Shown here: positions 48,105 through 58,283 of the stretch, piece after piece
Position numbering within the stretch: the stretch's first letter is position 1
How the letters are laid out: each line of letters opens with the position of its first letter
NCBI RefSeq assembly: GCF_005938125.1
Contig: NZ_VCQN01000002.1
Coordinates: forward strand, 557,781-621,780
Direction of reading: 5' to 3'
From: Bacillus sp. BHET2
Lineage (GTDB): Bacteria > Bacillota > Bacilli > Bacillales > Bacillaceae_B
Length of the DNA: 64,000 bases
Notes under the pieces: model-generated
Told to the model about the DNA's origin: nothing
Seen by the model: the letters and a program-made list of their open reading frames with translations, nothing else
Database searches by the model: none
Position numbers and translations under genes: made by a program

Positions 48105-49839
48105 GATAATCACCCTTCACTTTATTCACCATTTCCCGGGAAACAAAATTCCACAAATTACGATGATTTGCTACATTATTTTCTCGATTCGTCATCACTT
48201 CTATGATGTTGATCCCTTGGCGCTGATCAGCCTCTTGAAGAGCCGGAATAAATTCTTCCTGTGAAGTAATATGGAAATAACCAGCACCATAGAGCTTGGC
48301 AGCGTGGGCAAACTCTAAATCCATAGGAGTCCCAAATAGATCTTCAAAATGATTCGGATCGTTTGCCTGTGGCAGGTAAGAAAAGATTCCTCCACCATTA
48401 TTATTCATCACCACGATCGTCATATCCAGTTGATACTTCCTGGCGGTTAATAGACCATTTAAATCGTGGAAAAAGGCCAAATCTCCTATCAGAAGGTACA
48501 TAGACTCGGCTTTCGTACTCATCCCAAGTGCGGTAGATACCACTCCGTCTATCCCATTTGTGCCCCGATTGGCATAAATCTGTAGTGAACGTTCATTAGT
48601 GAAGAAATAAGTATCAATGTCCCGAATCGGCATGCTGTTACTTGAAAACAGCGTCGACCCTTCAGGCAAATGATGAAGCAGCTGATGGACAGCCATTCCT
48701 TCATCCCATTCCTGATGTCCCTTTAGGAGTAAGTCCTTCGTTTCATTATTCACTCCGACCCAGCGGTGTAACCAGCTATGTTCGTTTGAAAACGAGTGGC
48801 TTGTAAAGCTTTTGCAAAACAGGCTTTCTCTGCAATGAATATAATCGGTTCCTTTCGCCGTAGGGTCTTGCCAGTCTTCCCCTTCACTTACGACCCACGT
48901 CGGAATATCCGGTGAATTCTTCAAAAACAGCATAAGAGCTTTCGATACCGGCATGGCTCCGAAACGAATAATTAGATCTGGACGCAATACTTCTTTGAGT
49001 TCATCAATTCGTAAAAATGTATCATAGCAATCCATTATATTTTCTTTAGAATGATTTCCACTCCTGATAAATGACAATGGGTCCGCTACTATCGGAAGCC
49101 CGTGGCACTCTCCAAATTCCACTATTGATTGAACAGCATCCTGACTGACTCCAGGACCACAGACTATAAGTCCACGCTCTGACTCCATTAATTCTGTCTG
49201 CAGCTCATTCTTTAAAGTGGAAGGTAGTTGCAAGTCTCCATGAATGACTCTTTTCCCTCGTTTCACATCAGAATATTCAACCTGTTTCAAATCGGGTATA
49301 AGGGGTTCCCTAAATGGAAAATTGTAGTGAACAGGCCCTTGTGGATGTGCTCGGGACACACCCACGCCTCTGACAGCAGATGACCGTGCATACTCCAACA
49401 TGGATGGGCTGCTTTCCGGCAACGCCATATCGGTGGACCATTTTACATGTTTTCCGTATAAATCGATTTGTTGAATAGCTTGTGGAGCACCCACTTCCCT
49501 CAGTTCATGTGGGCGATCTGCCGTCAGGACAATGAGCGGGATTCTAGCATATCGTGCTTCTATGATTGCCGGGTAATAATTGGCTCCGGCAGTTCCCGAA
49601 CTGCATAGGAGGACAACCGGTTTATTCTCTGCCTTGGCAATTCCTAGCGCGAAGAATGCTGCGGAACGCTCGTCTACGTTAACATACGTTTTCACTTTGG
49701 GATGATGCGCGAATAATAACGCCAAAGGAGTAGAGCGAGAGCCAGGGCTGATGACTACTTCGTCTACTCCATTTCCAACCAATTCTTCAATGAATGCTGC
49801 TGTATAGTGCGTTAGCTTATGCTGATGTTCATCATTCAT
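48085..49839 (-). CDS. menD: SEPHCHC synthase
   Basis: The 584-residue thiamine-diphosphate enzyme MenD has the N-terminal VVISPGSRSTPLALLFAHHP block, and the ThDP/Mg motif LLIGDLAFFHDLNGL ... VVMNNNGGGIFSYLPQ. It adds succinyl semialdehyde (from 2-oxoglutarate) to isochorismate. It overlaps menF by 8 bp. Confidence 0.96.
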   Translation of the reverse strand: MNDEHQHKLTHYTAAFIEELVGNGVDEVVISPGSRSTPLALLFAHHPKVKTYVNVDERSAAFFALGIAKAENKPVVLLCSSGTAGANYYPAIIEARYARIPLIVLTADRPHELREVGAPQAIQQIDLYGKHVKWSTDMALPESSPSMLEYARSSAVRGVGVSRAHPQGPVHYNFPFREPLIPDLKQVEYSDVKRGKRVIHGDLQLPSTLKNELQTELMESERGLIVCGPGVSQDAVQSIVEFGECHGLPIVADPLSFIRSGNHSKENIMDCYDTFLRIDELKEVLRPDLIIRFGAMPVSKALMLFLKNSPDIPTWVVSEGEDWQDPTAKGTDYIHCRESLFCKSFTSHSFSNEHSWLHRWVGVNNETKDLLLKGHQEWDEGMAVHQLLHHLPEGSTLFSSNSMPIRDIDTYFFTNERSLQIYANRGTNGIDGVVSTALGMSTKAESMYLLIGDLAFFHDLNGLLTARKYQLDMTIVVMNNNGGGIFSYLPQANDPNHFEDLFGTPMDLEFAHAAKLYGAGYFHITSQEEFIPALQEADQRQGINIIEVMTNRENNVANHRNLWNFVSREMVNKVKGDYLDSFSE

Positions 49840-51238
49840 ATATGTTTCCCCCTAATGCCCGTAGCATTGGCCGAAATTTCATTTGTGTTTCCTTAAACTC
49901 ACTTTCAGGTTGTGAATCTGCTACGATTCCACACCCTGCGTATAAATAGGCTTTATCGTTTTGCAGAAGGCCCGACCGGAGGGCAACGGCATATTCACCA
50001 TTCCCATATGCGTCGATCCAGCCTACAGGACCAGCATATAAACCACGGTCCATTTCTTCTTCCTGTCTAATCACATGCAATGCTTTATCTCTTGGTACTC
50101 CACCCAATGCAGGTGTTGGATGTAAATGTTCGACCAGTTTCAATAGGGACGCATGCTCTGAAGCCTGTCCGACGACCGGAGTATATAAATGCTGAATATC
50201 TTTCAGCTTCATCAGTTGAGGAAATGATGGAATCACCAACTCATCACAAAAAGGTGCAAGGGCAGCTTCAATGCTATCCACCACAAGATGATGCTCATAA
50301 CGGTTCTTTTCATCATGAAGGAGCTCTTCTCCCAACGCCTCATCGCTTTCTAACGTCTGCCCTCGGGCAATTGATCCAGCTAAACAAGTTGAGAGGATTT
50401 CTTCTCCCGTTTTCTTCACGAGCCGTTCTGGCGTCGCCCCAATAAAGCAGCTGTCTCCTCTTTCGAAGCTGAAAACAAAGCTATCTGGCTGCTGCTTCCA
50501 CAGATTATCTAATACAAAATCCGACGGAACGTCCCTATCGAAAGAAACCTCACATTTGCGGGCAAGTACGACTTTATCCATCTCGCCCTCCTTTAACCGA
50601 TTCACCACATTCTGAACTGAATCTTTCCATTCCTGTGGTAATACATCCCGGTTATGCAACCATTGGGGACGTTCTGGAATGACTGGGACTCTTACTTTGG
50701 CAAGAAGTTCATCTTTCATTCTGAGCCGTTCATGGAAAATGCTTTCATCCTCTTCAGGGTGACAAACAAAATTCATCGTCAAATAATTCGTTTTCCCTGG
50801 CTTTGTCAGCATAAACAATGGTAATTGAAAGGTACCGTTCGAGAATTGCTTCCACTCTTCCCCGCTGTCCTTAAGAGGATCAAAACTAAAGCCGCCAAAT
50901 AACAGGGGGCCTGTACCTGGCCATTCTTCCCCTGTGACAATGACAGACTCTTGAATAAAGCGCTTCCACTCATTCTCAACCGTTGAGAATCGTTCCCCTC
51001 TCCCATTCGTGGACACGATATGAGCCGTTCCAAGCCCAACTAATGAGATCGTGTGATCACGGTCCTTCCATAAAAAGCGCTCTCCATTAAAAGAGCTTCC
51101 TCCATAATAAAAGGAAAGAGGATCAAGTGCATCGACTTCCTCCACTATGCTGAGAAGAACGGGGTGATGTATTTGTTTAGCCTTCATTCTGGCTGTATCA
51201 TATGCTTTTTCAATATTGGTTTTATGAATGGTAACCAA
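49832..51238 (-). CDS. menF: isochorismate synthase
   Basis: The 468-residue chorismate-utilising enzyme has the C-terminal signature domain: FIGATPERLV, SGS-like CLAGSIARG, HLHPTPALGGVPRDKAL and AGCGIV. The start is taken as TTG 51238, 7 nt after GGGGG; the longer frame with MHVILFGG lacks a Shine-Dalgarno. It is the first gene of menFDHB, divergent from menA. Confidence 0.95.
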   Translation of the reverse strand: MVTIHKTNIEKAYDTARMKAKQIHHPVLLSIVEEVDALDPLSFYYGGSSFNGERFLWKDRDHTISLVGLGTAHIVSTNGRGERFSTVENEWKRFIQESVIVTGEEWPGTGPLLFGGFSFDPLKDSGEEWKQFSNGTFQLPLFMLTKPGKTNYLTMNFVCHPEEDESIFHERLRMKDELLAKVRVPVIPERPQWLHNRDVLPQEWKDSVQNVVNRLKEGEMDKVVLARKCEVSFDRDVPSDFVLDNLWKQQPDSFVFSFERGDSCFIGATPERLVKKTGEEILSTCLAGSIARGQTLESDEALGEELLHDEKNRYEHHLVVDSIEAALAPFCDELVIPSFPQLMKLKDIQHLYTPVVGQASEHASLLKLVEHLHPTPALGGVPRDKALHVIRQEEEMDRGLYAGPVGWIDAYGNGEYAVALRSGLLQNDKAYLYAGCGIVADSQPESEFKETQMKFRPMLRALGGNIYE

Positions 51239-51449
51239 TTGAATTCCCCCAAACAAAATCACGTGCAATATACAAACTTATTTTAAGATACACCTGTCTT
51301 TATGGTGTGTCAACGACGTTAAAGAACCTAATACAATATTTATCCTTATTATATATAATAAACCCTTTTTATCCTTTTGAGAAACCAAAAGCGTTGTAAA
51401 AGTCCTCAATTACTGGAAAATAGCACCTTCATTGATTTGTAAAAAATGA

Positions 51450-51478
51450 TTGACAGTCCTCTTCCCTTTACCTACACT
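51450..51478 (+). promoter_or_regulatory. menA promoter
   Basis: A perfect TTGACA (51450-51455) is separated by 17 bp from TACACT (51473-51478). It lies in the 300-bp divergent menF/menA region, in which no other signal beyond A/T-rich DNA was recognised. Confidence 0.7.
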
Positions 51479-51541
51479 TTAATCTGTAAAGGAATTGTAA
51501 TGTTATTTGAAAATTCCTTATTGCGTAAGGGAGAGAGATTG

Positions 51542-52465
51542 ATGGAACAACAAGCATCCAACCTGTTGGGCTCAGATAAAGGGTGGAAGATCTGGTGGCA
51601 GCTGACCCGGCCCCACACACTGACAGCAGCATTTGTACCTGTACTACTCGGGACGGTACTTGCGCTGCAATTTACGAACGTGAACGTATTGCTATTTGCA
51701 GCCATGCTGGTTGCCTGCCTGCTTATCCAAGCGGCTACCAATATGTTCAATGAATATTATGACTATAAACGAGGATTGGATACAGAACATTCGGTCGGTA
51801 TAGGAGGAGCGATCGTCCGTAACGGTGTAAAACCCTCTACGGTGATCAACCTTGCCTTTTCACTATACGGAATCGCACTGCTATTGGGAATTTACATTTG
51901 TCTCATCAGCACATGGTGGCTCGCACTCATAGGTATAGTGTGCATGGCTGCGGGGTATTTTTATACTGGGGGACCAATGCCAATTGCGTACACGCCTTTT
52001 GGTGAAATCGTAGCCGGATTTTTTATGGGAGTAGTGATCATTCTTATCTCCTTTTACATCCAGACCGGCTATATCAATAGCGATAGTGTCCTGATATCGA
52101 TTCCGGTATCCATTTTAGTTGGCTCAATCCTGTTGGCTAACAACATCCGCGACCTTGATGGAGACAAGGCGAACGGCCGCAAGACCATTGCGATTCTTTT
52201 AGGAAAAAGAGGAGCGATCATCCTATTAGGTGGTATGTTTATCGTATCGTACGGGTGGATTATCGGATTGGTCATCTCAGGGGTATCCTCTCCATGGGTA
52301 TTCGTTACTTTCCTAAGTATACCGAAAGCAATCAAGGCAACAACAGGTTTCATTGGGAAATACCAGCCAATTGAAATGATGCCTGCAATGAAAGCCACTG
52401 CACAAACAAATACCATTTTTGGATTTCTATTATCGATTGGATTATTACTTGCATACTTGTTCTAA
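51542..52465 (+). CDS. menA: 1,4-dihydroxy-2-naphthoate polyprenyltransferase
   Basis: The 307-residue UbiA-family enzyme has about eight to nine membrane helices and the two Asp-rich sites FNEYYDYKRGLD and NNIRDLDGDKANGRKT, which bind the prenyl diphosphate through Mg. It makes demethylmenaquinone in the membrane. ATG 51542 follows GGGAGAGAG. Its separate promoter diverges from the menFDHB operon. Confidence 0.95.
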   Translation: MEQQASNLLGSDKGWKIWWQLTRPHTLTAAFVPVLLGTVLALQFTNVNVLLFAAMLVACLLIQAATNMFNEYYDYKRGLDTEHSVGIGGAIVRNGVKPSTVINLAFSLYGIALLLGIYICLISTWWLALIGIVCMAAGYFYTGGPMPIAYTPFGEIVAGFFMGVVIILISFYIQTGYINSDSVLISIPVSILVGSILLANNIRDLDGDKANGRKTIAILLGKRGAIILLGGMFIVSYGWIIGLVISGVSSPWVFVTFLSIPKAIKATTGFIGKYQPIEMMPAMKATAQTNTIFGFLLSIGLLLAYLF

Positions 52466-52469
52466 CATT

Positions 52470-52508
52470 CAAGAGTCGACCTTCCATTTGCGGTCGACTC
52501 TATTTTTA
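52470..52508 (+). terminator. menA terminator
   Basis: AGAGTCGACC and GGTCGACTCT form a 10-bp perfect stem with a 10-nt loop, then ATTTTT. Confidence 0.88.
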
Positions 52509-52585
52509 TGTTTTAACAAGCACACTTTCGGATAAAGTATGGGTAGTACATTATTTAAGCGAACATAATGAAGGATGTGAAGGAA

Positions 52586-53341
52586 TTGCTAACAGATAGC
52601 CAAAAACAGACGTTAAAACAAGAATTGGTTCAAGAGGAAAAGCAGTTACAAGAACATTTACATCAGGATTTAGATAATCTTCACCATACAAATGAACGTG
52701 ATAACTCAGGCGAACTCTCCCTTTATGATAACCACCCTGCTGATATGGGAACAGAATTGTATGAACGGGAGAAGGATTACGCCATTGACGACCATGCCAA
52801 GCTTGAATTAACTAAGATTCAACAAGCCTTGCAGGCAATCAGTGAAGGAACATACGGTGAGTGTAAAGAATGCGGCGAGGAAATTCCTTACGAGCGACTG
52901 GAAGTCATACCGACGACCCTCTATTGCAAGGACCATACACCTGAACAATCAACGCCTCAGGATCGACCGGTTGAAGAGGAAGTGCTGCAGCCACCTGTTG
53001 ATAATGAATTCAGACACGAGACAAACGGCAACGTCAGGGATGACCAAGACAGCTTCCAGGAAGTTGGCCGATTTGGTACTTCCGAGACTCCGTCTGACTT
53101 TGAAGGAGATTATGAAGATTATTCAGATATGTATCAGGATAAAGACACATCGGAAGGATTCACCGAGGATTTCGAATCATTCGTAGGAACGGATATGGAA
53201 GGGTCCAACCGGAAGGCATATCCATCAAAGACGCATGAGGAATACGAAGACATGCTGGATGAAAATGGTATGGAATCCACTTTAGGTGACATTCCTTATA
53301 AAGATGGAGACAGCTATGTTTCCGATAAGAAGAAGAAATAG
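52586..53341 (+). CDS. yteA: YteA-type DksA/TraR zinc-finger protein
   Basis: The 251-residue protein has a helical N-terminus, the conserved LSLYDNHPADMGTELYEREKD, and a C4 zinc finger CKECGEEIPYERLE...YCKDH near residues 93-116. The second half is acidic and disordered-like. YteA is a DksA-suppressor-like protein expressed in sporulating Bacillus; its target is unknown. TTG 52586 is the likely start, since the protein then begins MLTDSQ, similar to B. subtilis YteA (MLTKEQ), and GAAGGA is upstream; the ATG six codons before lacks a site. Confidence 0.88.
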   Translation: MLTDSQKQTLKQELVQEEKQLQEHLHQDLDNLHHTNERDNSGELSLYDNHPADMGTELYEREKDYAIDDHAKLELTKIQQALQAISEGTYGECKECGEEIPYERLEVIPTTLYCKDHTPEQSTPQDRPVEEEVLQPPVDNEFRHETNGNVRDDQDSFQEVGRFGTSETPSDFEGDYEDYSDMYQDKDTSEGFTEDFESFVGTDMEGSNRKAYPSKTHEEYEDMLDENGMESTLGDIPYKDGDSYVSDKKKK

Positions 53342-53345
53342 AAAA

Positions 53346-53376
53346 AGAACGCTGGGATGCCATTCCCCAGCGTTTT
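53346..53376. terminator. bidirectional terminator yteA / glgP
   Basis: AACGCTGGG and CCCAGCGTT form a 9-bp perfect stem, with A- and T-rich flanks serving the two convergent genes. Confidence 0.9.
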
Positions 53377-53379
53377 TTT

Positions 53380-55785
53380 CTATTTGATTAAGCTGCCTTC
53401 AGCAATGCCCCATATGCCCTTCGCATACTGTTCAATCGTCCGGTCACTGGAAAAATAACCTGAATTGGCAATGTTCTGCAGGCACATGCGGGACCAATGC
53501 TCTTGGTTCTCATAGGCTTTTCCTGCTTGTTCATGAACCCTGACATAAGAATCAAAATCCCTTAGTACAAAAAATTGATCATTTTCTGTCAACAAGGAAT
53601 CATAGATGGTTTCAAAATGGTCACCTGCATCTGGAAGCGTATCGTCAATCAGTTGACTCAACACCTTTTTAATACGGGTATCATAATGGAAATACTCCAT
53701 CGCATAGTAGCCACCATGGTGCTGATACTTCATCACTTCATCGGCCGTTAACCCGAATATGAATATGTTCTCTTTTCCAACTTGTTCAAGAATTTCTATA
53801 TTGGCTCCATCTAATGTGCCCAGTGTCAAGGCTCCGTTCATCATGAACTTCATATTCCCTGTACCTGATGCTTCCTTACTCGCAGTTGAAATCTGCTCTG
53901 ACAAATCTGCTGCCGGGATGATTTCTTCCGCTAACGACACCCTGTAATTTTCTAGGAACACGACTTTAATGCGTCCCTTCACTAAGGGATGATCATTCAC
54001 AAGATCCGCTACGGAATGGATCAGCTTAATGATTTTCTTTGCGTAAAAATAACCAGGGGATGCTTTCGCTCCAAAAATGAAGGTCCGTGGATGGAAATCA
54101 AAGCCTGGATCCTCCACACACCTGTTAAAAAGGTGAAGAATGTGCAACACATTCATCAGCTGGCGTTTATATGCATGGAGCCGCTTCACTTGAATATCAA
54201 ATATGGAGGTTGGATCCACCATAACTCCATTACTTTCAAATATTCGATTTGCAAGTTTCCGTTTATTCTCCTGCTTCACATCATACAGATCTTTGAGGAA
54301 CGCAGTATCGTGGTGATACTCTTTCAAATTTGCCAGTTTACTAGGATCCTTGATCCATCCATCCCCTATGGAAGACGTAATCAGATTCGACAAGGACGGA
54401 TTGCTGTTTAGCAGCCATCTTCTATGAGTGATCCCATTCGTCTTACTATTAAATTTACCAGGATAATATTGATAGAATAAGTTCATTTCCCTTTGCTTTA
54501 GAATCTCCGTATGAATCTTTGCTACACCATTCACACTGAAGCTTCCGACAATCGCAAGATGAGCCATTTTAACCTCATCATGAGAGATGATCGCCATATC
54601 TTCTATCCGCCTCCAATCACCGGGGTACTCTTTCCATAACTCCTTGCAAAATCGCTCGTTGATTTCATTTACAATCATATGGATGCGTGGCAGAAGGGGT
54701 TGGAAAATTCGGACCGGCCATTTCTCAAGTGCTTCCGAAAGGGTGGTATGATTCGTATAAGCAAATGTATGCGTCGTGATTTCCCATGCATCTTCCCATT
54801 CGAAAGAATATTCATCAAGAAGGACTCTCATCAATTCAGGTATGGCAAGAACAGGATGAGTATCATTGATATGGATGGAAATATTCTCATGCAATTCCTT
54901 CAGATCCCCGTTTCTGTACAGGTAAGAATCCAGTATCGAACGGATGCTTGCCGACACGAGGAAATATTGTTGCTTTAACCGTAAGATCTTCCCTTCCTCA
55001 TGGGTGTCATCAGGATATAGGAATTCTGTGATTGCTTCTGTGTCACGCTTATATTTCATCATATCCTTACCTGCTTTATAAGCAGCAGGCTCCGCACTCC
55101 ATAAACGGAGAGTGTTGACCGTCGAGGTTTCATATCCCACCACAGGCATATCATAAGGTACAGCCGCTACCACTTCAGCATCAACATGGCGAAATTTCAA
55201 GACCTCATTTTCTGTAAAGGACTCAATCTTCCCCCAGAACGGAACTTCAACGGTAAGATCCGACTTACGGACTTCCCATACATGTCCATGACGAAGCCAC
55301 TGTTCAGGGAGCTCCATCTGAAATCCATTCACAATCTTTTGCTCAAATAATCCATGCTTGTAACGGATTCCATAGCCATGTCCTGGAAGATTAAGGGAGG
55401 CCAATGAATCGAGAAAACAGGCTGCTAATCGGCCTAAGCCACCGTTTCCTAATCCTGCATCATGCTCAACCTCTTCCATATCGGCTAGGTCGATCCCAAG
55501 ATCCTTTAATCCCTTATCCACGATATCGTAGATCCCGAGATTCATCAGATTTTGGCGAAGGAGGCGTCCCAATAGAAATTCAATCGATAAGTAATACACC
55601 TGCTTTTGCTTATTGAACCGGTACTGCTCATTCGTATGAATCCAGTTCATGGAGATGTATTCCCGTATAAGGTGACCTAATGTAAAAAACTGATCCTGAC
55701 TGCTGGATTCAGGAAACGTCTTTCCATACATCATCTCAAGTTTTTTCAGAAACATTTCTTTAAATTCAATCGGATCAGAAAACAT
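53380..55785 (-). CDS. glgP: glycogen phosphorylase
   Basis: The 801-residue enzyme has the family motifs GNGGLGRLAACFLDSLASL near residue 114 and EASGTGNMKFMMNGALTLGTLDGANIE (given only by its ends, EASGTGNMK ... GTLDGANIE) with the PLP lysine region. It releases glucose-1-phosphate from glycogen. ATG 55785 is 8 nt after AAGGAG, in preference to a GTG three codons earlier. The 5' end overlaps glgA by 11 bp. Confidence 0.96.
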   Translation of the reverse strand: MFSDPIEFKEMFLKKLEMMYGKTFPESSSQDQFFTLGHLIREYISMNWIHTNEQYRFNKQKQVYYLSIEFLLGRLLRQNLMNLGIYDIVDKGLKDLGIDLADMEEVEHDAGLGNGGLGRLAACFLDSLASLNLPGHGYGIRYKHGLFEQKIVNGFQMELPEQWLRHGHVWEVRKSDLTVEVPFWGKIESFTENEVLKFRHVDAEVVAAVPYDMPVVGYETSTVNTLRLWSAEPAAYKAGKDMMKYKRDTEAITEFLYPDDTHEEGKILRLKQQYFLVSASIRSILDSYLYRNGDLKELHENISIHINDTHPVLAIPELMRVLLDEYSFEWEDAWEITTHTFAYTNHTTLSEALEKWPVRIFQPLLPRIHMIVNEINERFCKELWKEYPGDWRRIEDMAIISHDEVKMAHLAIVGSFSVNGVAKIHTEILKQREMNLFYQYYPGKFNSKTNGITHRRWLLNSNPSLSNLITSSIGDGWIKDPSKLANLKEYHHDTAFLKDLYDVKQENKRKLANRIFESNGVMVDPTSIFDIQVKRLHAYKRQLMNVLHILHLFNRCVEDPGFDFHPRTFIFGAKASPGYFYAKKIIKLIHSVADLVNDHPLVKGRIKVVFLENYRVSLAEEIIPAADLSEQISTASKEASGTGNMKFMMNGALTLGTLDGANIEILEQVGKENIFIFGLTADEVMKYQHHGGYYAMEYFHYDTRIKKVLSQLIDDTLPDAGDHFETIYDSLLTENDQFFVLRDFDSYVRVHEQAGKAYENQEHWSRMCLQNIANSGYFSSDRTIEQYAKGIWGIAEGSLIK

Positions 55786-57220
55786 GACTTTCACTCCTTG
55801 ATACCAGGTCAGCGTATAATTGATTATATTTAAAGGCCGATTGAGCCCAACTATAATCCTTATTCATGGCTGTTCGAACAATATGATTCCATGTTTCCGG
55901 ATCTTCGTTAAAATACGAAAGTGCTCTCCGGTAAGTGTAGAGCATATCGTGAGCATTGAAATTCTTAAACGAGAAACCGTTCCCGGTCTTCGTCACTTCA
56001 TTATAAGATTGCACCGTATCGTTTAGTCCACCGGTCTCCCTGACCAGAGGAAGTGCTCCATAACGCATGGCAATGAGCTGCCCCAAACCGCATGGCTCGA
56101 ATTTAGAAGGCATCAGGAATAGATCACTTGCCGAATAAATCTCCTTTGCCAGACCTTCATTAAAGCCAATTTGGACCCTCACCTTATCAGGATACGTCCA
56201 CTCCATCTCCCTGAAAAATTGTTCAAATTCCCAATCCCCTGTCCCCAGGAGGACGAACTGAACATTCTCTTGAAGCATCTCATGGAATACCCCTCTTACT
56301 AGTTCAAGTCCCTTTTGGTTTGTCAATCTTGAAATTATAGACACAATTGGAATTGCATCATTCTCCTCAAGCCTCAATTTCTTTTGGAGATGAGTTTTCG
56401 CCTGTTTCTTTCCATTGAGATTGCCGCTGAAGTATGGAAACTCTCCTTCATCAGGATTATACACCTCGTCATCTATTCCATTGAGGATGCCTAATAGCTG
56501 ATTATATCGCTGACCTAGAATCGTATGAAGTTTTTCCCCATAATAAGGAGTCAGGATTTCCTCTTTGTATGTAGGACTAACAGTCGTTACGAAATCCGAG
56601 GAAATCAGCGCACCTTTCATAAAGTTCATATTCCCATAAAACTCAAGGTACTCGTGATGAAAGTACTTATCATGAATGCCTAATAAATCTGTCATTACCT
56701 GTTTAGGGTAGATCCCTTGAAATTGAAGATTATGGATAGTAAACACACTTCGGATAAACGAATATCCCGGTCTCTCTTGATATTCCGTCCGTAGTAAAAA
56801 AGGAACCATCCCGGTGTGCCAATCATGACAATGAATCACGTCAGGATAAAAATCCAGGATGGCGATACTTTCCAATACAGCTCTCGAAAAGTAAGCGAAT
56901 CGCTCTCCATCATCAAAATATCCGTATAAACGATCGCGCTTGAAGTAATATTCATTATCGACAAAATAATACGTTACACCATTTTCACTATATTCTTCAA
57001 TGCCGCAATACTGATTACGCCAGCCAACAGTAACGAAAAACTCTTTCTTTCGTTTCATCTTTGAGCGGAACTCCAGGGAAATCCCACCGTATTTAGGCAG
57101 AATCACCCTGACATCCGTCCCTAAACTCCTTAACTCCTTAGGCAATGCTCCGGCTACATCCGCCAAGCCACCGGATTTAATGAAAGGGACACACTCAGAT
57201 ACTACAAATAATACTTTCAC
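55775..57220 (-). CDS. glgA: glycogen synthase
   Basis: The 481-residue GT5 enzyme has the ADP-glucose motif FIKSGGLADVAGALPKEL near the N-terminus and the C-terminal SKFEPCGLGQLIAMRYG. It extends alpha-1,4-glucan from ADP-glucose. It starts at GTG, overlapping the glgD stop by four bases (GTGA). Confidence 0.96.
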   Translation of the reverse strand: MKVLFVVSECVPFIKSGGLADVAGALPKELRSLGTDVRVILPKYGGISLEFRSKMKRKKEFFVTVGWRNQYCGIEEYSENGVTYYFVDNEYYFKRDRLYGYFDDGERFAYFSRAVLESIAILDFYPDVIHCHDWHTGMVPFLLRTEYQERPGYSFIRSVFTIHNLQFQGIYPKQVMTDLLGIHDKYFHHEYLEFYGNMNFMKGALISSDFVTTVSPTYKEEILTPYYGEKLHTILGQRYNQLLGILNGIDDEVYNPDEGEFPYFSGNLNGKKQAKTHLQKKLRLEENDAIPIVSIISRLTNQKGLELVRGVFHEMLQENVQFVLLGTGDWEFEQFFREMEWTYPDKVRVQIGFNEGLAKEIYSASDLFLMPSKFEPCGLGQLIAMRYGALPLVRETGGLNDTVQSYNEVTKTGNGFSFKNFNAHDMLYTYRRALSYFNEDPETWNHIVRTAMNKDYSWAQSAFKYNQLYADLVSRSESHVF

Positions 57221-58245
57221 GAATTCATCAGCGCTCCTTGAATCATCCCTTTTCGAATGACAATTGGATTGTTTGGATCTCCGATAAGTTTCACACCATC
57301 TTCTACTCTCACATCTTTATCCAAGATCACATTCTCTAGTACACAGTTATCTCCAATTTGGCTCTTCTGCATAATGATGCTGTTAGAGATTGCTGTATTC
57401 TTTCCAACCTTGACTGCTCGGAACATGGTTGAATTCCGCACCTGTCCTTCAATATAGCATCCATTGGCAATGATGCTATTTTTGACACTGGCAGCAGATG
57501 TATAGCGTGTTGGCGGCTCATCCTTCACTTTCGTGTAGATAGGGGTATCCTTCTTGAATAACTCTTTCCAATAAGAGAGATTTAAGAGCTTCATGCTGGC
57601 ATCATAGTATTCTTCAATGCAGTCGATCGTCTGAACGAATCCATCATGCTCATAGCCGCATACCTTGAATCCACTATCCATATCATCCACAACGTCCTGC
57701 ATGCACGTATAACCCGTTTCTCTTCGTCCTTTAATCAACTCGATAAGCGTGGATGTTTTCACCATATACATTTCCATGGAGTTTCCGTTATGACGCATTT
57801 CGGTGATATCGCAGCCAATACGTATATGGCGTTCGAGTACTGGTTGATATGCAATATTGGATAAGGTATAGCAGTTGCTGATTAACGCGTATTCCTGAGT
57901 GCTCCGACTAAAGTAGTCCAGGTGATGAGCAAAATGGTTGAATGATCCCACACCCTCTTCATTTGCTTCTAATCCTGGTGCCGGGAAGAAAAACAACCCA
58001 TCACGCTTCCGGTTCAGGTCCCAGTTCTTACCGGAGCCCAAGTGATCCATCAGGGAACGGTATTGGAATTTAGGGAAGATTGCCACCGAACCGATATCTG
58101 AATTCACCATATTCGAGAGTACAAAGTCGATCAAGCGGTACCTCCCGGCAATAGGTAGAGCCGCCAATGAGCGATGTAACAATAAATCCTCCAGCGATTC
58201 ATAGTAACTAGTAGCATCAATAACACCAAGCATTGTATTTTTCAA
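57217..58245 (-). CDS. glgD: GlgD, non-catalytic subunit of glucose-1-phosphate adenylyltransferase
   Basis: The 342-residue protein follows the GlgC fold (AGRYRLIDFVLSNMVNSDIG) and ends in a left-handed beta-helix. It lacks the N-terminal nucleotide-binding G-rich loop (GGKGSRL in GlgC): here the region reads IDATSYYESL. That fits GlgD as a regulatory partner. The start is TTG, 7 nt after AGGAGG. It follows glgC by 38 bp. Confidence 0.93.
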   Translation of the reverse strand: MKNTMLGVIDATSYYESLEDLLLHRSLAALPIAGRYRLIDFVLSNMVNSDIGSVAIFPKFQYRSLMDHLGSGKNWDLNRKRDGLFFFPAPGLEANEEGVGSFNHFAHHLDYFSRSTQEYALISNCYTLSNIAYQPVLERHIRIGCDITEMRHNGNSMEMYMVKTSTLIELIKGRRETGYTCMQDVVDDMDSGFKVCGYEHDGFVQTIDCIEEYYDASMKLLNLSYWKELFKKDTPIYTKVKDEPPTRYTSAASVKNSIIANGCYIEGQVRNSTMFRAVKVGKNTAISNSIIMQKSQIGDNCVLENVILDKDVRVEDGVKLIGDPNNPIVIRKGMIQGALMNS

Positions 58246-58283
58246 AACAGTTCCTCCTTATGTTGTGTTGATGAACCTGCACC

